Positions 23,010 to 31,652 of a DNA stretch of 64,000 nucleotides are shown here, in pieces (positions within the stretch are counted from its first letter, which is position 1; each line of letters starts with the position of its first letter). The stretch is taken from the NCBI RefSeq assembly GCF_902859645.1, contig NZ_CADIJR010000008.1:1-64000 (forward strand), written 5' to 3'. The translations under genes were made by a program, and so were the position numbers. The stretch is from Achromobacter insuavis. GTDB lineage: Bacteria; Pseudomonadota; Gammaproteobacteria; Burkholderiales; Burkholderiaceae_B. Under the pieces are notes generated by a model. The model had not been told where the DNA came from and did not search any database. It worked only from the letters and a program-made list of their open reading frames with translations.

Positions 23010-23602
23010 CTCAAACCCTCACCACCGTCCGCCTCTACGGCCGGCTGGGCGCGGAGTTCGGCCGGCTGCACCGGCTGGCCGTTTCCAGCACCGCCGAAGC
23101 GGTACGCGCGCTGTGCGTATTGCTGCCCGGCTTCGAAGCCCGCCTGCTCGACAGCGAATCCAGGGGCGTGCGCTACGCCTGCTTCCTCGGCCGCCGCAAC
23201 CTGGATGAAAGCGAATTGGCGCGGCCGGCGGGCCGTGAAGACATCCGCATCGCGCCCATGCCCACCGGCGCCAAGCGCGGCGGCCTGATGCAGGTGGTGG
23301 TGGGCGTGGCGATGATCGTCGCGTCCTTCATTCCCGGCGTCAACGTCGCGTTGTGGGCGGGCGCCAGCACCTCGCTGATGACCATGGGCCTGGCCATGAC
23401 GCTGGGCGGCGTGGTGCAGTTGCTCACGCCGCAGCAACGGGCCCTGAGCGTCAAGGACGGGCCCGACAACGGCGCGTCGTACAACTTCAACGGCCCGGTC
23501 AACACCACGGCGCAGGGCAACCCCGTGCCGGTGTTGTATGGCGAGATGTTCGTGGGCAGCGCCACCATCTCGGCGGGGATCTACTCCGAAGACCAGGCGT
23601 GA
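23006..23602 (+). CDS. tail assembly protein I (TAI family), copy 2
   Basis: The 198-residue protein parallels the copy at 18184 along its whole length: VRLYGRLGAEFGRLHRLAV, RGVRYACFLGRRNLDE, and an almost identical end from GASYNFNGPVNTTAQGNPVP to GIYSEDQ. Only the hydrophobic middle differs clearly. It lies after J, outside the normal lambda order. This suggests a duplication, or the leading gene of a second tip module whose J has been lost. Confidence 0.85.
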   Translation: MTQTLTTVRLYGRLGAEFGRLHRLAVSSTAEAVRALCVLLPGFEARLLDSESRGVRYACFLGRRNLDESELARPAGREDIRIAPMPTGAKRGGLMQVVVGVAMIVASFIPGVNVALWAGASTSLMTMGLAMTLGGVVQLLTPQQRALSVKDGPDNGASYNFNGPVNTTAQGNPVPVLYGEMFVGSATISAGIYSEDQA

Positions 23603-23618
23603 CGGCGATTCGCGGATG

Positions 23619-23638
23619 CCGGACGGTTGCCCGTCCGG
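23619..23638. terminator. hairpin at the right end of the tail island
   Basis: CCGGACGG (23619-23626) pairs with CCGTCCGG (23631-23638) around TTGC, 17 bp after the last tail gene. No T-run follows, so termination is possible but unproven. Confidence 0.4.
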
Positions 23639-23725
23639 TCCGCCTGCTCCTGGCGGCGTTCTCGACCTAGAATCAGGCATCGGGCGGAGCGAGCCTCCGC
23701 GCCAACAGGGGAGCCGCGATACCGC

Positions 23726-24655
23726 ATGAAGCGCAACTTCAACATCCACGACCTGCGCATCTTCTACACCGTCGTCATGACCGGGTCCACCCGGCAGGCC
23801 GCGCAGGCCATGCACCTGACCCAGCCGGCCGTCAGCCACGCCATTTCGCGGCTCGAACAGGCGACCGGCGTGCAGTTGTTCGACCGGTCCCACAAGACGC
23901 TGCGGCCCACCGAGGCGGGACAGTATCTGTACGGCGAGGCCAAGTTCGTGCTGGACGAGCTGGTGCGCATCGACGAGGCGCTGCACAGCATCGAGCAGTT
24001 CGGCGGCCGCGGGCTGCGTATCGCCAGCTCGCCCGCGCTGGCCTTGTCCTATGCGCCGGACGCGGTGCGTCGCTATCTCGACGCCCACGGCACGCGGCCG
24101 TTCTCGATCGACCTGGAGTCGTCGGTGCAGGCGATCAGCGCCGTCGACACCATGCGCGCGGATTTCGGGCTGGGCGCGGTGTCGCAGGAGAATTCCCGGC
24201 TGATGTTCCGGCCCTTCCTGCGCACCGAGGTCATGGCGATCGTGCATCGCGAGCATGCCCTGGCGCGCGGCGAGGTGGTGGCGGTGGCCGACATCCGCCC
24301 CGACAGCTACGTGCAGCCCTTGTGGTCCGACTACGTCATGCCGCAGGGCGACATCGCCGAGTCGATGCAGCTGCGTTCCGGCATGCGGGCGCATATGTCG
24401 CTGCTCGCCGGCACGGTGTGCGCGGTGCGCGGCGTCAGCATGGTCAACGCGCTGTCGGCCGCCGACATCACGGCGGCCTATCCCGACCTGGTGGCGCTGC
24501 CGCTGGCCTCGCGCCAATGGTTCGATTTTGTGTTGATCGCGCGCAACGAGGCCGCCAGCCGGGAGTCGGCCGAGCACCTGCTCCAGGCCTTGCACGCTGC
24601 CGCCCGGCAGCGGCAGCAGGGCGTGTATGCGCGGACGGTCCAGCTATTGGCGTAG
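23726..24655 (+). CDS. LysR-family transcriptional regulator
   Basis: The 309-residue protein has the LysR N-terminal helix-turn-helix (FNIHDLRIFYTVVMTGSTRQAAQAMHLTQPAVSHAISRLE, then FDRSHKTLRPTEAG) and a periplasmic-binding-like effector domain from about residue 90. It is transcribed toward the minus-strand SDR/binding-protein/BKACE operon and stops three bases from the SDR end. Its likely target is that operon, whose promoter region lies at about 27.7-27.9 kb. The effector is unknown. Confidence 0.9.
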   Translation: MKRNFNIHDLRIFYTVVMTGSTRQAAQAMHLTQPAVSHAISRLEQATGVQLFDRSHKTLRPTEAGQYLYGEAKFVLDELVRIDEALHSIEQFGGRGLRIASSPALALSYAPDAVRRYLDAHGTRPFSIDLESSVQAISAVDTMRADFGLGAVSQENSRLMFRPFLRTEVMAIVHREHALARGEVVAVADIRPDSYVQPLWSDYVMPQGDIAESMQLRSGMRAHMSLLAGTVCAVRGVSMVNALSAADITAAYPDLVALPLASRQWFDFVLIARNEAASRESAEHLLQALHAAARQRQQGVYARTVQLLA

Positions 24656-24658
24656 GAG

Positions 24659-25477
24659 CTAGTCCGCGGGCGGCTGCCATGGCAGCGATTGCAGGTCGCC
24701 GTCGATGCTGATGGCCTGGCCGCTGACCATCGCCCCGAACGGGCTGGCCAGGAACAGCGCCATGTTGGCGATGTCCGCCGCGCGCACGAATTGCCCCAGG
24801 CTGACGCCGGCCAACTCCAGCCGGGTCTCCTCGGCCACCGTCACGCCCATGTTGCGGGCGCGCGCCTCGATGACCCGGTCGATGCGGGGGCCGGCCACCA
24901 GGCCGGGCAGCAGTGCGTTGACGCGGATGCCGTAGCCGCCGAGCTCCACCGCCAGCGAGCGGGTCAGGCCGATCACGCCCCACTTGGTGGCGGCATAGGG
25001 CGTGCGCATCGGCACGCCCATGCGGCCGGCCACCGAGCTGATGTTGAGGATGCTGCCGTCGCCCGCTTCGCGTAGCGCCGGCAGCGCGTGCCGCACGGTG
25101 TGGAACTGCGCGGCCAGGTTGATGTCCAGCGTGGCGTCCAGGTCCTGCGGGGCGATGTCGCCGATGCCGGCGGTCGGCCCGGCGATGCCGGCATTGTTCA
25201 CCAGGACGTCGAGTCCGCCCAGGTGCGATAGCGCCTCGCCCATGTAGCGGTCGATCTCGTCGCGCCGGCTCACGTCGGCGCGCGACCAGGGATGCGGGCA
25301 GGCCGCCAGCGCGCGTTCGTCCACGTCGCACACATGCACCCGCGCGCCACGCGCCGCGAAAGCGCCGGCGATGGCGGCGCCGATGCCGGCCGCGCCGGCC
25401 GTGACGATGACACGCTTGCCGGCCAGGTCCACGGGCAGGGCGCCGATGTCCGCCGGGATGGGATTTTTGACAGTCAT
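24659..25477 (-). CDS. SDR-family NAD(P)-dependent oxidoreductase
   Basis: The 272-residue protein is a classical short-chain dehydrogenase. The nucleotide motif is TAGAAGIG (residues about 27-34), followed by DVDERAL, NNAGIAG, the catalytic Ser in NISSVAGRMG, and the Y-x3-K motif in YAATKWG. An Asp after the second strand (VCDVD) favours NAD. It is the last gene of an operon with a binding protein and a BKACE enzyme, so it probably oxidises or reduces a hydroxy or keto intermediate of the imported compound. Confidence 0.92.
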   Translation of the reverse strand: MTVKNPIPADIGALPVDLAGKRVIVTAGAAGIGAAIAGAFAARGARVHVCDVDERALAACPHPWSRADVSRRDEIDRYMGEALSHLGGLDVLVNNAGIAGPTAGIGDIAPQDLDATLDINLAAQFHTVRHALPALREAGDGSILNISSVAGRMGVPMRTPYAATKWGVIGLTRSLAVELGGYGIRVNALLPGLVAGPRIDRVIEARARNMGVTVAEETRLELAGVSLGQFVRAADIANMALFLASPFGAMVSGQAISIDGDLQSLPWQPPAD

Positions 25478-25510
25478 GCAGGTTCCTTGCTCAGGGCGAT
25501 CCGGGCGGGA

Positions 25511-26710
25511 TCATGGCTTCATCAGGCGGCAGGTCGATTCGGCCGGCGAGGTATAGATCTGGTCGCCCGGCGCGCGCGCCACCAGCTTGTAGTAGTCCCA
25601 CGGGCCTTTCGATTCCGCCGGCGTCTTCACCTGCATCAGGAACATGTCGTGCACCATCAGGCCGTCGGCGCGGATCTTGCCGTCTTTCACGAAGAAGTCG
25701 TTCACCGGGTTGGCCTTCAGCCACTTCATCACCGTGTCGCCATCGGTGCTGCCGGTGGCGGCCACGGCCTTCAGGTAGGTGGTGGTGGCCGAGTAGTCGC
25801 CGGCCTGCAGCATCGACGGCTTCTTCTTCATCTTCTCTTCGAAGCGCGCCGCCCATTGGCGCGACGCGTCGTCCTGGTCCCAATACCACGCCGTGGTCAG
25901 GTACATGCCCTGCGCGGCCGGCAGGCCGAGCGCGTGGATGTCGGTGATCAGCACCAGCAGGCCGGCGATCTTCATCTTCGGCGTCAGGCCGAACTCGGCC
26001 GCCGCCTTGACGGCATTGCTGGTGTCGCTGGCGGAGTTGGCCAGCCCGAGCACCGAGGCGCCCGACGCCTGCGCCTGCAGGATGAAGGACGAGAAGTCCG
26101 CCGTGTTCAGCGGATGGCGCACGCGGCCCTTGACCGTTCCGCCCTCGGCCTGCACGACGGTCGACGCGTCCCGTTCGAGCGCCTGCCCGAAAGCGTGATC
26201 CACCGTCAGGAAGAACCAGTCCTTGTTGCCTTCCTTGAGCATCGCCCGCGCCGTGCCGCGCGCCAGCGACACCGTGTCGTAGACATAGTGCACGGTGTAG
26301 GGCGTGCATTGCGAATTGGTCAGTTCCGAGGCGCCCGCGCTCACCACGAAGAACGGCGTCTTCTTCTCTTCGGCCACCTTGGCCATGGCCAGCGCCGCCG
26401 CCGAGTTGGCGCCGGCGATCAGCATGGTCACGCCCTTCTGGTCGAGCCACTCGCGCGCCCGCGACGAGGCGATGTCGGCGCGGTTCTGGTGGTCGGCCAC
26501 CAGCACCTCGACCTTCTTGCCCGCCACCACGCCGCCCAGGTCGGCCACCGCCATCTTGATGGCCTCGACGCCGCCGGGGCCGTCGGCGTCCGCCGACAGC
26601 CCCGACATGTCGGTGATGAAGCCGATGCGGATCACGCCGTCATCGGCTTGCGCCGCGCCCGTCCCGCCCAGCGCGGCGGCCAGCGCGGCCGCGCACAGTG
26701 TCTTTCTCAT
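25511..26710 (-). CDS. branched-chain-amino-acid-type ABC substrate-binding protein
   Basis: The 399-residue product has a signal peptide (MRKTLCAAALAAALGGTGAAQA) and the LivJ/LivK type I fold: IRIGFITDMSGLSADADGPGGVEAIKMAVADLGG, VTMLIAGANSAAALAMAKVAEE and FFLTVDHAFGQALERD. It should bind a small polar ligand in the periplasm. No permease or ATPase gene lies in this operon, so it either feeds a transporter encoded elsewhere or acts as a sensor. Gaps are 53 bp to the BKACE gene and 33 bp to the SDR gene. Confidence 0.9.
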   Translation of the reverse strand: MRKTLCAAALAAALGGTGAAQADDGVIRIGFITDMSGLSADADGPGGVEAIKMAVADLGGVVAGKKVEVLVADHQNRADIASSRAREWLDQKGVTMLIAGANSAAALAMAKVAEEKKTPFFVVSAGASELTNSQCTPYTVHYVYDTVSLARGTARAMLKEGNKDWFFLTVDHAFGQALERDASTVVQAEGGTVKGRVRHPLNTADFSSFILQAQASGASVLGLANSASDTSNAVKAAAEFGLTPKMKIAGLLVLITDIHALGLPAAQGMYLTTAWYWDQDDASRQWAARFEEKMKKKPSMLQAGDYSATTTYLKAVAATGSTDGDTVMKWLKANPVNDFFVKDGKIRADGLMVHDMFLMQVKTPAESKGPWDYYKLVARAPGDQIYTSPAESTCRLMKP

Positions 26711-26763
26711 GGTTGTCTCCTCGATCCCGCGGATCTTGTTGTGGTGGGTGGCCCCGCCGCCGC

Positions 26764-27699
26764 TCAGAACGCGACGTCGCGGCCGCCCTTCAGTTGCAGG
26801 ATCGCGCGCGCCTCGTCGGGCGTGGCGATCTGCAGCGACAGGTCCTCCAGGATGCGGCGGATGCGCCGCACCTGGTCGGCGTTGGAGCGCGCCAGTTCCC
26901 CCGGCCCGTCCCACAACGAATCCTCCAGCCCCACGCGCACGTTGCCGCCCATCGTGGCCGCCATCGTCGCCAGCGGCGTCTGCTTGCGTCCGGCCGCCAG
27001 CACCGACCAGGTGTAGTCGGCGCCGAACAGGCGATCGGCGGTGCGCTTCATCATCATCACGTCTTCGGGGTGCGTGCCGATGCCGCCCCGGATGCCGAAC
27101 ACGGACTGGATCAGGAAAGGCGGCTTGAGCAGCTTGCGGTCGACGAAGTGGGCCGCGGTGTACAGGTGGCCGATGTCGTAGCACTCGATCTCGAAGCGCG
27201 TGCCGTTGTCGCCGCAGGCCGTCAGGATGTGCTCGATGTCCTTGAAGGTGTTCTTGAAGATCAGGTCGTTGCTGCCTTCCAGGTAGGGGCGTTCCCAGGT
27301 GTGCGAGAACGTCTTGAAGCGCTCCAGCAGTTCGTACATGCCGAAGTTCATCGACCCCATGTTCAGCGATGCGACTTCCGGCTTGAAGCGCAGCGCCGGC
27401 GCCATGCGGTCGGCCAGCGGCAGCACCGGCGATCCGCCCGTGGTGATGTTGATCACCACATCGGACGCGGCCTTGATGCGCGGCAGGAATTGCGCATACA
27501 GCGCCGGATCCTGCGTCGGCTGGCCCGTGTCCGGCTGGCGCGCGTGCAAGTGCACGATGGCGGCGCCGGCCTCGGCCGCCTCGATGGCGGAGCGGGCGAT
27601 CTCGTCGGGCGTGACGGGCAGGTGCGGCGACATCGACGGCGTATGGACCGAGCCGGTGATGGCGCAGGTGATGATGACCTTGTTCCTGGATGGCTTCAT
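26764..27699 (-). CDS. BKACE-family (DUF849) beta-keto acid cleavage enzyme
   Basis: The 311-residue protein matches the 3-keto-5-aminohexanoate cleavage enzyme family: VIITCAITGSVHTPSMSPHLPVTPDEIA, AGAAIVHLHARQP with the zinc-type HxH, and the later GGNVRVGLEDSLW containing the conserved Glu. Members condense a beta-keto acid with acetyl-CoA to give a new CoA ester and acetoacetate. It is the promoter-proximal gene of the operon. The keto acid used cannot be told from the sequence; several carnitine-, lysine- and glyphosate-independent variants exist. Confidence 0.9.
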   Translation of the reverse strand: MKPSRNKVIITCAITGSVHTPSMSPHLPVTPDEIARSAIEAAEAGAAIVHLHARQPDTGQPTQDPALYAQFLPRIKAASDVVINITTGGSPVLPLADRMAPALRFKPEVASLNMGSMNFGMYELLERFKTFSHTWERPYLEGSNDLIFKNTFKDIEHILTACGDNGTRFEIECYDIGHLYTAAHFVDRKLLKPPFLIQSVFGIRGGIGTHPEDVMMMKRTADRLFGADYTWSVLAAGRKQTPLATMAATMGGNVRVGLEDSLWDGPGELARSNADQVRRIRRILEDLSLQIATPDEARAILQLKGGRDVAF

Positions 27700-27969
27700 G
27701 GGCCTGGACCTCTTGGATGTGGGGCCCGGCTGTCTCCCGCCAGGCGCAGGCCATTCTGTCGCACGCCGCCGGCCGCTGTCACCTGAACAGAAATTATCAA
27801 TTGATAGGGAATCCGGTGCTGCGGCGCAGCGTAGGGCGGGCCGGCGACGGGGAGGTGCGGGATTGGGGGCAGGGGCCCGTGCCATCGCTTCCATTGATGC
27901 GCCGGAAGGGGCGTTTTCGTAATATGCCGGTTCCGGCGCGCCCGTCTCTTTGCCTTTTCGATCGATGTC
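27700..27969. promoter_or_regulatory. divergent control region of the BKACE operon and sugar kinase operon
   Basis: A 270-bp region holds no gene. It contains a 12-bp perfect palindrome, TATCAATTGATA (27795-27806), in locally AT-rich DNA, a good candidate for a LysR- or GntR-type operator. A TAATTT on the minus strand nearby could serve as a -10 box for the BKACE operon. Confidence 0.5.
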
Positions 27970-29541
27970 ATGAATGCTTCTGTGAACTACGTCCTCGCGG
28001 TGGACCTGGGCGGCACGCGCTTTCGCGCGGCGCTGGTCGACGGGGAGGGCGGAATCGCCCATTCCTGCTTCATCGACAGCCCGGCGGGTGTTGCGCTTCA
28101 GCCCGGTTGGGACGAGATCGACGCCGACGCGTGGTGGCGCGGCCTGCAGGCGCTGGCGGACACCCTGGCGGCGCAGGCCGGCGCGGCGGCTTTCGATGCG
28201 GTCCAGGCCATTGCCATCTGCGGCGTCACGCGCACGCAGGTGTTCGTGGACGCGCAGGGCGCGGCCATCCGGCCGGCCATCACCTGGCGCGATACGCGGG
28301 CGGCGGCGGACCTGCCCGAATGGGTGTCGTCGCTGCCGGCCGGCCATCCGGAAAGCGGACAGATCAACGCCTTCCATCCCTGGGCCCGCATCGCCTGGTT
28401 GCTGCGCAGGGAGCCGGCGCACGCGGCTCGCGTGCGGGTCGTGCTGGATCCCAAGGACTACCTCAACCTGCGCCTGACCGGCCGGGCGGCCAGCGACACG
28501 GTTTCACTGGCGCGCCTGGCGGCTTCGGCGACGCCTGGCCCGGTAGCCGCCGGGCAGGCATCTCCGCCTGTCGCGGATGTGCCGGCTTCGGCGACGTCCG
28601 CCGGCGACCTGCTGACCGCCATCGGCGCCGATCCCGCCTGGGTGCCCGACCTGCTCGATCCCCTGGACATCGTCGGCCCGGTGCGGCCCGGGCTGCCGGG
28701 CGCGCTGGCCCGCCTGGCCGGCCGTCCCGTGATCGCCTGCGCCAACGACACCTGGGCCGCCGTCGCCGGCCTGGGCGCGCTGCGCCCGGGATACGCCTAC
28801 AACATCTCGGGCACCACCGAAGTGTTCGGCGCGGTGGGCGCCGAGCCGGTGCATGCCGAGGGCCTGATGACCGTGGATTGGGGCGGCGGCCATCACCAGG
28901 TCGGCGGGCCGGGCCAGAATGGCGCCGACACCATTGCCTGGCTGCTGCCCTTGCTGGGCCGCCTGGGCGCGGAGGGCATGGCCGGCGTCGGCCCGGCGAT
29001 GGATGCCCTGCTTGGCGCGCCGCGCGATCCGCAGCCGGCCCTGTTCCTGCCATACCTGCAGGGCGAGCGCGTGCCGTACTGGGATCCGCACCTGCGCGGC
29101 GCCTTTGTCGGCCTGAACCGGCGCCATGGCCCGGGCGACCTGGCCTGGGCCGTGCTGGAAGGCGTGGCGTTCCTGAACCGCATCGTGCTGGAGCGCGCCG
29201 AGATGGCGCTGGGCCAGCCCGTGGCCGAAATCCGTTTCGGCGGCGGCGCCGCGTCCAATCCGCGGTGGTGCCAGGCCAAGGCCGATATCTGCGAGCGTCC
29301 CGTCATCGTCGACCAGGCCGACCAGCCCGGCATTCTTGGCGCGGCGGCCGCGGCCTGGACCGGGGTGGGGCGTTACGCCAGCTTCGCGGCGGCGCAGGAC
29401 GCGCTGGCGCGCGTCGCCCGGCGCTACGAGCCTCGGCCCGAGCGCGTCGCCGCCTATCGGCGGCTGTACGCCCAATTCCGCGCCGCCGAGGCCGCGCTTG
29501 CGCCCGTGTCGCACGCGTTGGCGGCCCTGCGGCTGGGGTAA
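27970..29541 (+). CDS. FGGY-family carbohydrate kinase
   Basis: The 523-residue protein has the FGGY/actin-like fold. Phosphate motif 1 is VLAVDLGGTRFRAALVD, the sugar-binding region is AITWRDTRA (Asp), the second half starts with CANDTWAAVAGLGAL and YNISGTTEVFG, and adenosine motif 2 is IRFGGGAASNPRWCQAKAD. It phosphorylates a sugar or polyol. It heads an operon with a CUT2-type ABC importer, so it probably acts on the imported sugar. It is about 25 residues longer than most members owing to an Ala/Pro-rich insert near residue 190. Confidence 0.9.
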   Translation: MNASVNYVLAVDLGGTRFRAALVDGEGGIAHSCFIDSPAGVALQPGWDEIDADAWWRGLQALADTLAAQAGAAAFDAVQAIAICGVTRTQVFVDAQGAAIRPAITWRDTRAAADLPEWVSSLPAGHPESGQINAFHPWARIAWLLRREPAHAARVRVVLDPKDYLNLRLTGRAASDTVSLARLAASATPGPVAAGQASPPVADVPASATSAGDLLTAIGADPAWVPDLLDPLDIVGPVRPGLPGALARLAGRPVIACANDTWAAVAGLGALRPGYAYNISGTTEVFGAVGAEPVHAEGLMTVDWGGGHHQVGGPGQNGADTIAWLLPLLGRLGAEGMAGVGPAMDALLGAPRDPQPALFLPYLQGERVPYWDPHLRGAFVGLNRRHGPGDLAWAVLEGVAFLNRIVLERAEMALGQPVAEIRFGGGAASNPRWCQAKADICERPVIVDQADQPGILGAAAAAWTGVGRYASFAAAQDALARVARRYEPRPERVAAYRRLYAQFRAAEAALAPVSHALAALRLG

Positions 29542-29688
29542 AACCCTAGGCGTGATCCGGCGCACCCCGGTGCCGGCGCGCGTGTGCCGGGTATACACTA
29601 CGACGCCACAGGCCCGGACCACGATCCGGCCGGCGGGCGCGGCATGATGGACGCCCCGCCATCAATCACATGCAGCAAGGGCGAGGCG

Positions 29689-30633
29689 ATGCGCGGCATC
29701 CTGGAAAAGTACGGCACGGCAATTGCGGGATTGGTCCTGGTGGGCTTTTTCGCGATAGCCGCCCCGAATTTCGCCGCGCCCGGCAACCTGCTGAACATCG
29801 CCAAGGAAACCAGTTTCCTGGCCATCATCGCCATCGGCTTCACGCTGGCGCTGGTGACCGCGGAACTGGACCTGTCCGTGGCCGACGTGGCCAGCCTGGC
29901 CGCCGTGGTCACCGGCGCCCTGGTGCATACCGGCCAGCCCGTGTTGCTGGCCATCGCCGCCGGCCTGGGCGTCGGCCTGTTCTGCGGCCTCTTCAATGGC
30001 TTTGCCGTCACCCGGCTGCGGGTTCCCTCCCTGATCGCCACGCTCGGCATGGCCGCCATGGCGCGCGGCTTCGCCTTCATGCTGACGGACGGCGTCTCGT
30101 ACGTGGGCCGCTGGCCCGCCGCCTTCACCGACCTGGCGCGCGGCAAGCCTTTCGGCATTCCCGCGCTGGTGCTGTGGATGGTGGGCGCGGTGCTGTTCGC
30201 CTTCTTCCTGGTCAAGTGGACCCGCACCGGCGCCCGCATGACCGCCACCGGCGAGGCCGGCGAGTCCGCCCGCCTGGCAGGCATCAACATCCGTGCCATG
30301 AAGAGCATCGGCCTGGCGCTGTCCGGCCTGTGCGCCGGCCTGGCCGCCGTGCTGCTGACTTCCAGCCTGTCTTCCGCCGCGCCCAACATGGCCGGCGACT
30401 ATTTCCTGTACGCCATCGCCGCCGTGCTGCTGGGCATGACCATGTTCAATCCCGGCCATGCCAACATTCCCGGCACGCTGGTCGCCGCGCTGATCCTCAA
30501 GGTCCTGGGCAACGGCCTGGTGCTGATGGGCGCGGCCTATTACGTGCAGGACATCGTCCTGGGCTTCATCATCGTCGCGTCCGTCGCGGTGTCATCGGCC
30601 GTGCTCAAGAAAGCGGCCTTCAAATTCGGATAG
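29689..30633 (+). CDS. CUT2-type sugar ABC transporter permease
   Basis: The 314-residue membrane protein resembles RbsC/FrcC, with about eight to ten hydrophobic segments. It carries the family region FLAIIAIGFTLALVTAELDLSVADVASLAAVVTG and the cytoplasmic EAA-like loop MTATGEAGESARLAGINIRAMK. ATG 29689 has a ribosome site (aagggcgagg); upstream ATGs at 29644/29647 would add hydrophilic residues. It follows the kinase after 147 bp and precedes the binding protein. Confidence 0.9.
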   Translation: MRGILEKYGTAIAGLVLVGFFAIAAPNFAAPGNLLNIAKETSFLAIIAIGFTLALVTAELDLSVADVASLAAVVTGALVHTGQPVLLAIAAGLGVGLFCGLFNGFAVTRLRVPSLIATLGMAAMARGFAFMLTDGVSYVGRWPAAFTDLARGKPFGIPALVLWMVGAVLFAFFLVKWTRTGARMTATGEAGESARLAGINIRAMKSIGLALSGLCAGLAAVLLTSSLSSAAPNMAGDYFLYAIAAVLLGMTMFNPGHANIPGTLVAALILKVLGNGLVLMGAAYYVQDIVLGFIIVASVAVSSAVLKKAAFKFG

Positions 30634-30647
30634 GAAGGGGAAACAGC

Positions 30648-31607
30648 ATGAACCGATTCTTCAAGCGCACGCTGCTGCTGGGCGCATTCGCCGCGCAGGC
30701 GCTGGCCGCCAGCGCCGCGCACGCGTTCGACGTCGGCGTGGTGGCCTTCCAGATGTCCTCGGAAACCCATGCGCGCGCCGCCAACGCGGCCGCGCAAGCC
30801 GCCCGCGCCAAGGGCTGGACCGTGACGCAGTTGAACGCCGAGGGCTCGCTGCCCAAGCTGGCCGAGCAGCTCGACACGCTGGTCAACAAGAAGGTCGACG
30901 CCATCGTCATCGCCATGGGCAAGCCGGTCGAGACCGACGCCCAGCTGCAGGCCGCCAAGGAAAAGGGCATCGCCGTGGTCGGCGTCATGTCCGGCGCCAG
31001 CCCGCACATGCTGTTCGACGTCGAGGTCAATGAATACGCCACCGGCGCGCAATCGGTGCTGTACCTGCTGGGCAAGATGGGCTACCAGGGCAACATCCTG
31101 TCGGCCCGCTTCGACGGCAATTCCGGCACCCGCATCCGCGGCAAGATGCTCGACGCGGTGCTGTCGGAAAACACCGCCGTCAAGGACCTGGCCAAGTTCA
31201 GCATGGCGCGCACGCAAAGCTGGCGCGACGACGTGCGCAACGGCATGCAGGCGCTGTTCCTGCGCAACCAGGGGCAGTTCAAGGGCGTCTGGGCCTCGTT
31301 CGACGGCCAGGCCTACGTGATTGACGACCTGCTGCAGGCGCAAGGCATGAAGAAGGGCGACATCACCCTGGTGTCGGTCGACGGCGGCCCGGAGACCTAT
31401 CGCCGCATCGCCGATCCCGACAGCCTCATCACCGCCACCATGATGATTCCGTTCGAGCAGCTGGGCGTCACCGCCATCGACGCGATTGACCGCATCGTCG
31501 TCAAGAAAGAGCCCAAGGACAAGATCGCGTCCGGCCCCTACCTGTTCATGGACTCGGTGCTGGTCGATGCCAGCAACGTGCAGCAATTCCTGACCCCCGC
31601 CAAATAG
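30648..31607 (+). CDS. CUT2-type periplasmic sugar-binding protein
   Basis: The 319-residue product has a signal peptide (MNRFFKRTLLLGAFAAQALAASAAHA) and the ribose-binding-protein fold: VGVVAFQMSSETHARAANAAAQAARAKGW, LDTLVNKKVDAIVIAMGKPVE, and TLVSVDGGPETYRRIADPD. It captures the sugar and delivers it to the adjacent permease. Its gene is followed by a strong hairpin, which often lets binding-protein mRNA accumulate over the downstream ATPase mRNA. Confidence 0.9.
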   Translation: MNRFFKRTLLLGAFAAQALAASAAHAFDVGVVAFQMSSETHARAANAAAQAARAKGWTVTQLNAEGSLPKLAEQLDTLVNKKVDAIVIAMGKPVETDAQLQAAKEKGIAVVGVMSGASPHMLFDVEVNEYATGAQSVLYLLGKMGYQGNILSARFDGNSGTRIRGKMLDAVLSENTAVKDLAKFSMARTQSWRDDVRNGMQALFLRNQGQFKGVWASFDGQAYVIDDLLQAQGMKKGDITLVSVDGGPETYRRIADPDSLITATMMIPFEQLGVTAIDAIDRIVVKKEPKDKIASGPYLFMDSVLVDASNVQQFLTPAK

Positions 31608-31613
31608 GCCCAC

Positions 31614-31640
31614 GGCAGGCGGCGTGCCGCGCCGCCTGCC
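31614..31640 (+). promoter_or_regulatory. 11-bp intercistronic hairpin after the binding-protein gene
   Basis: GGCAGGCGGCG (31614-31624) and CGCCGCCTGCC (31630-31640) form a perfect stem with a 5-nt loop and no T-run. It lies between the binding-protein stop and the ATPase start, as expected for an mRNA-stabilising element. Confidence 0.6.
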
Positions 31641-31652
31641 GCCGCATCCTTC

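Larger units (their letters stand above)
9388..23602. mobile_element. tail-only phage island (candidate F-type tailocin or prophage remnant)
   Basis: The region holds a CI-like repressor, a small regulator, tandem terminators and a colinear lambda-type flexible-tail gene set (V, G/GT, H, M, fibre, L, K, I, J plus small genes and a second I). No integrase, terminase, portal, capsid, head-tail connector or lysis gene was found inside or within several kb. The intact frames and conserved frameshift signal argue for selection on tail production. Either a domesticated contractionless bacteriocin or a truncated prophage would fit. Confidence 0.75.
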
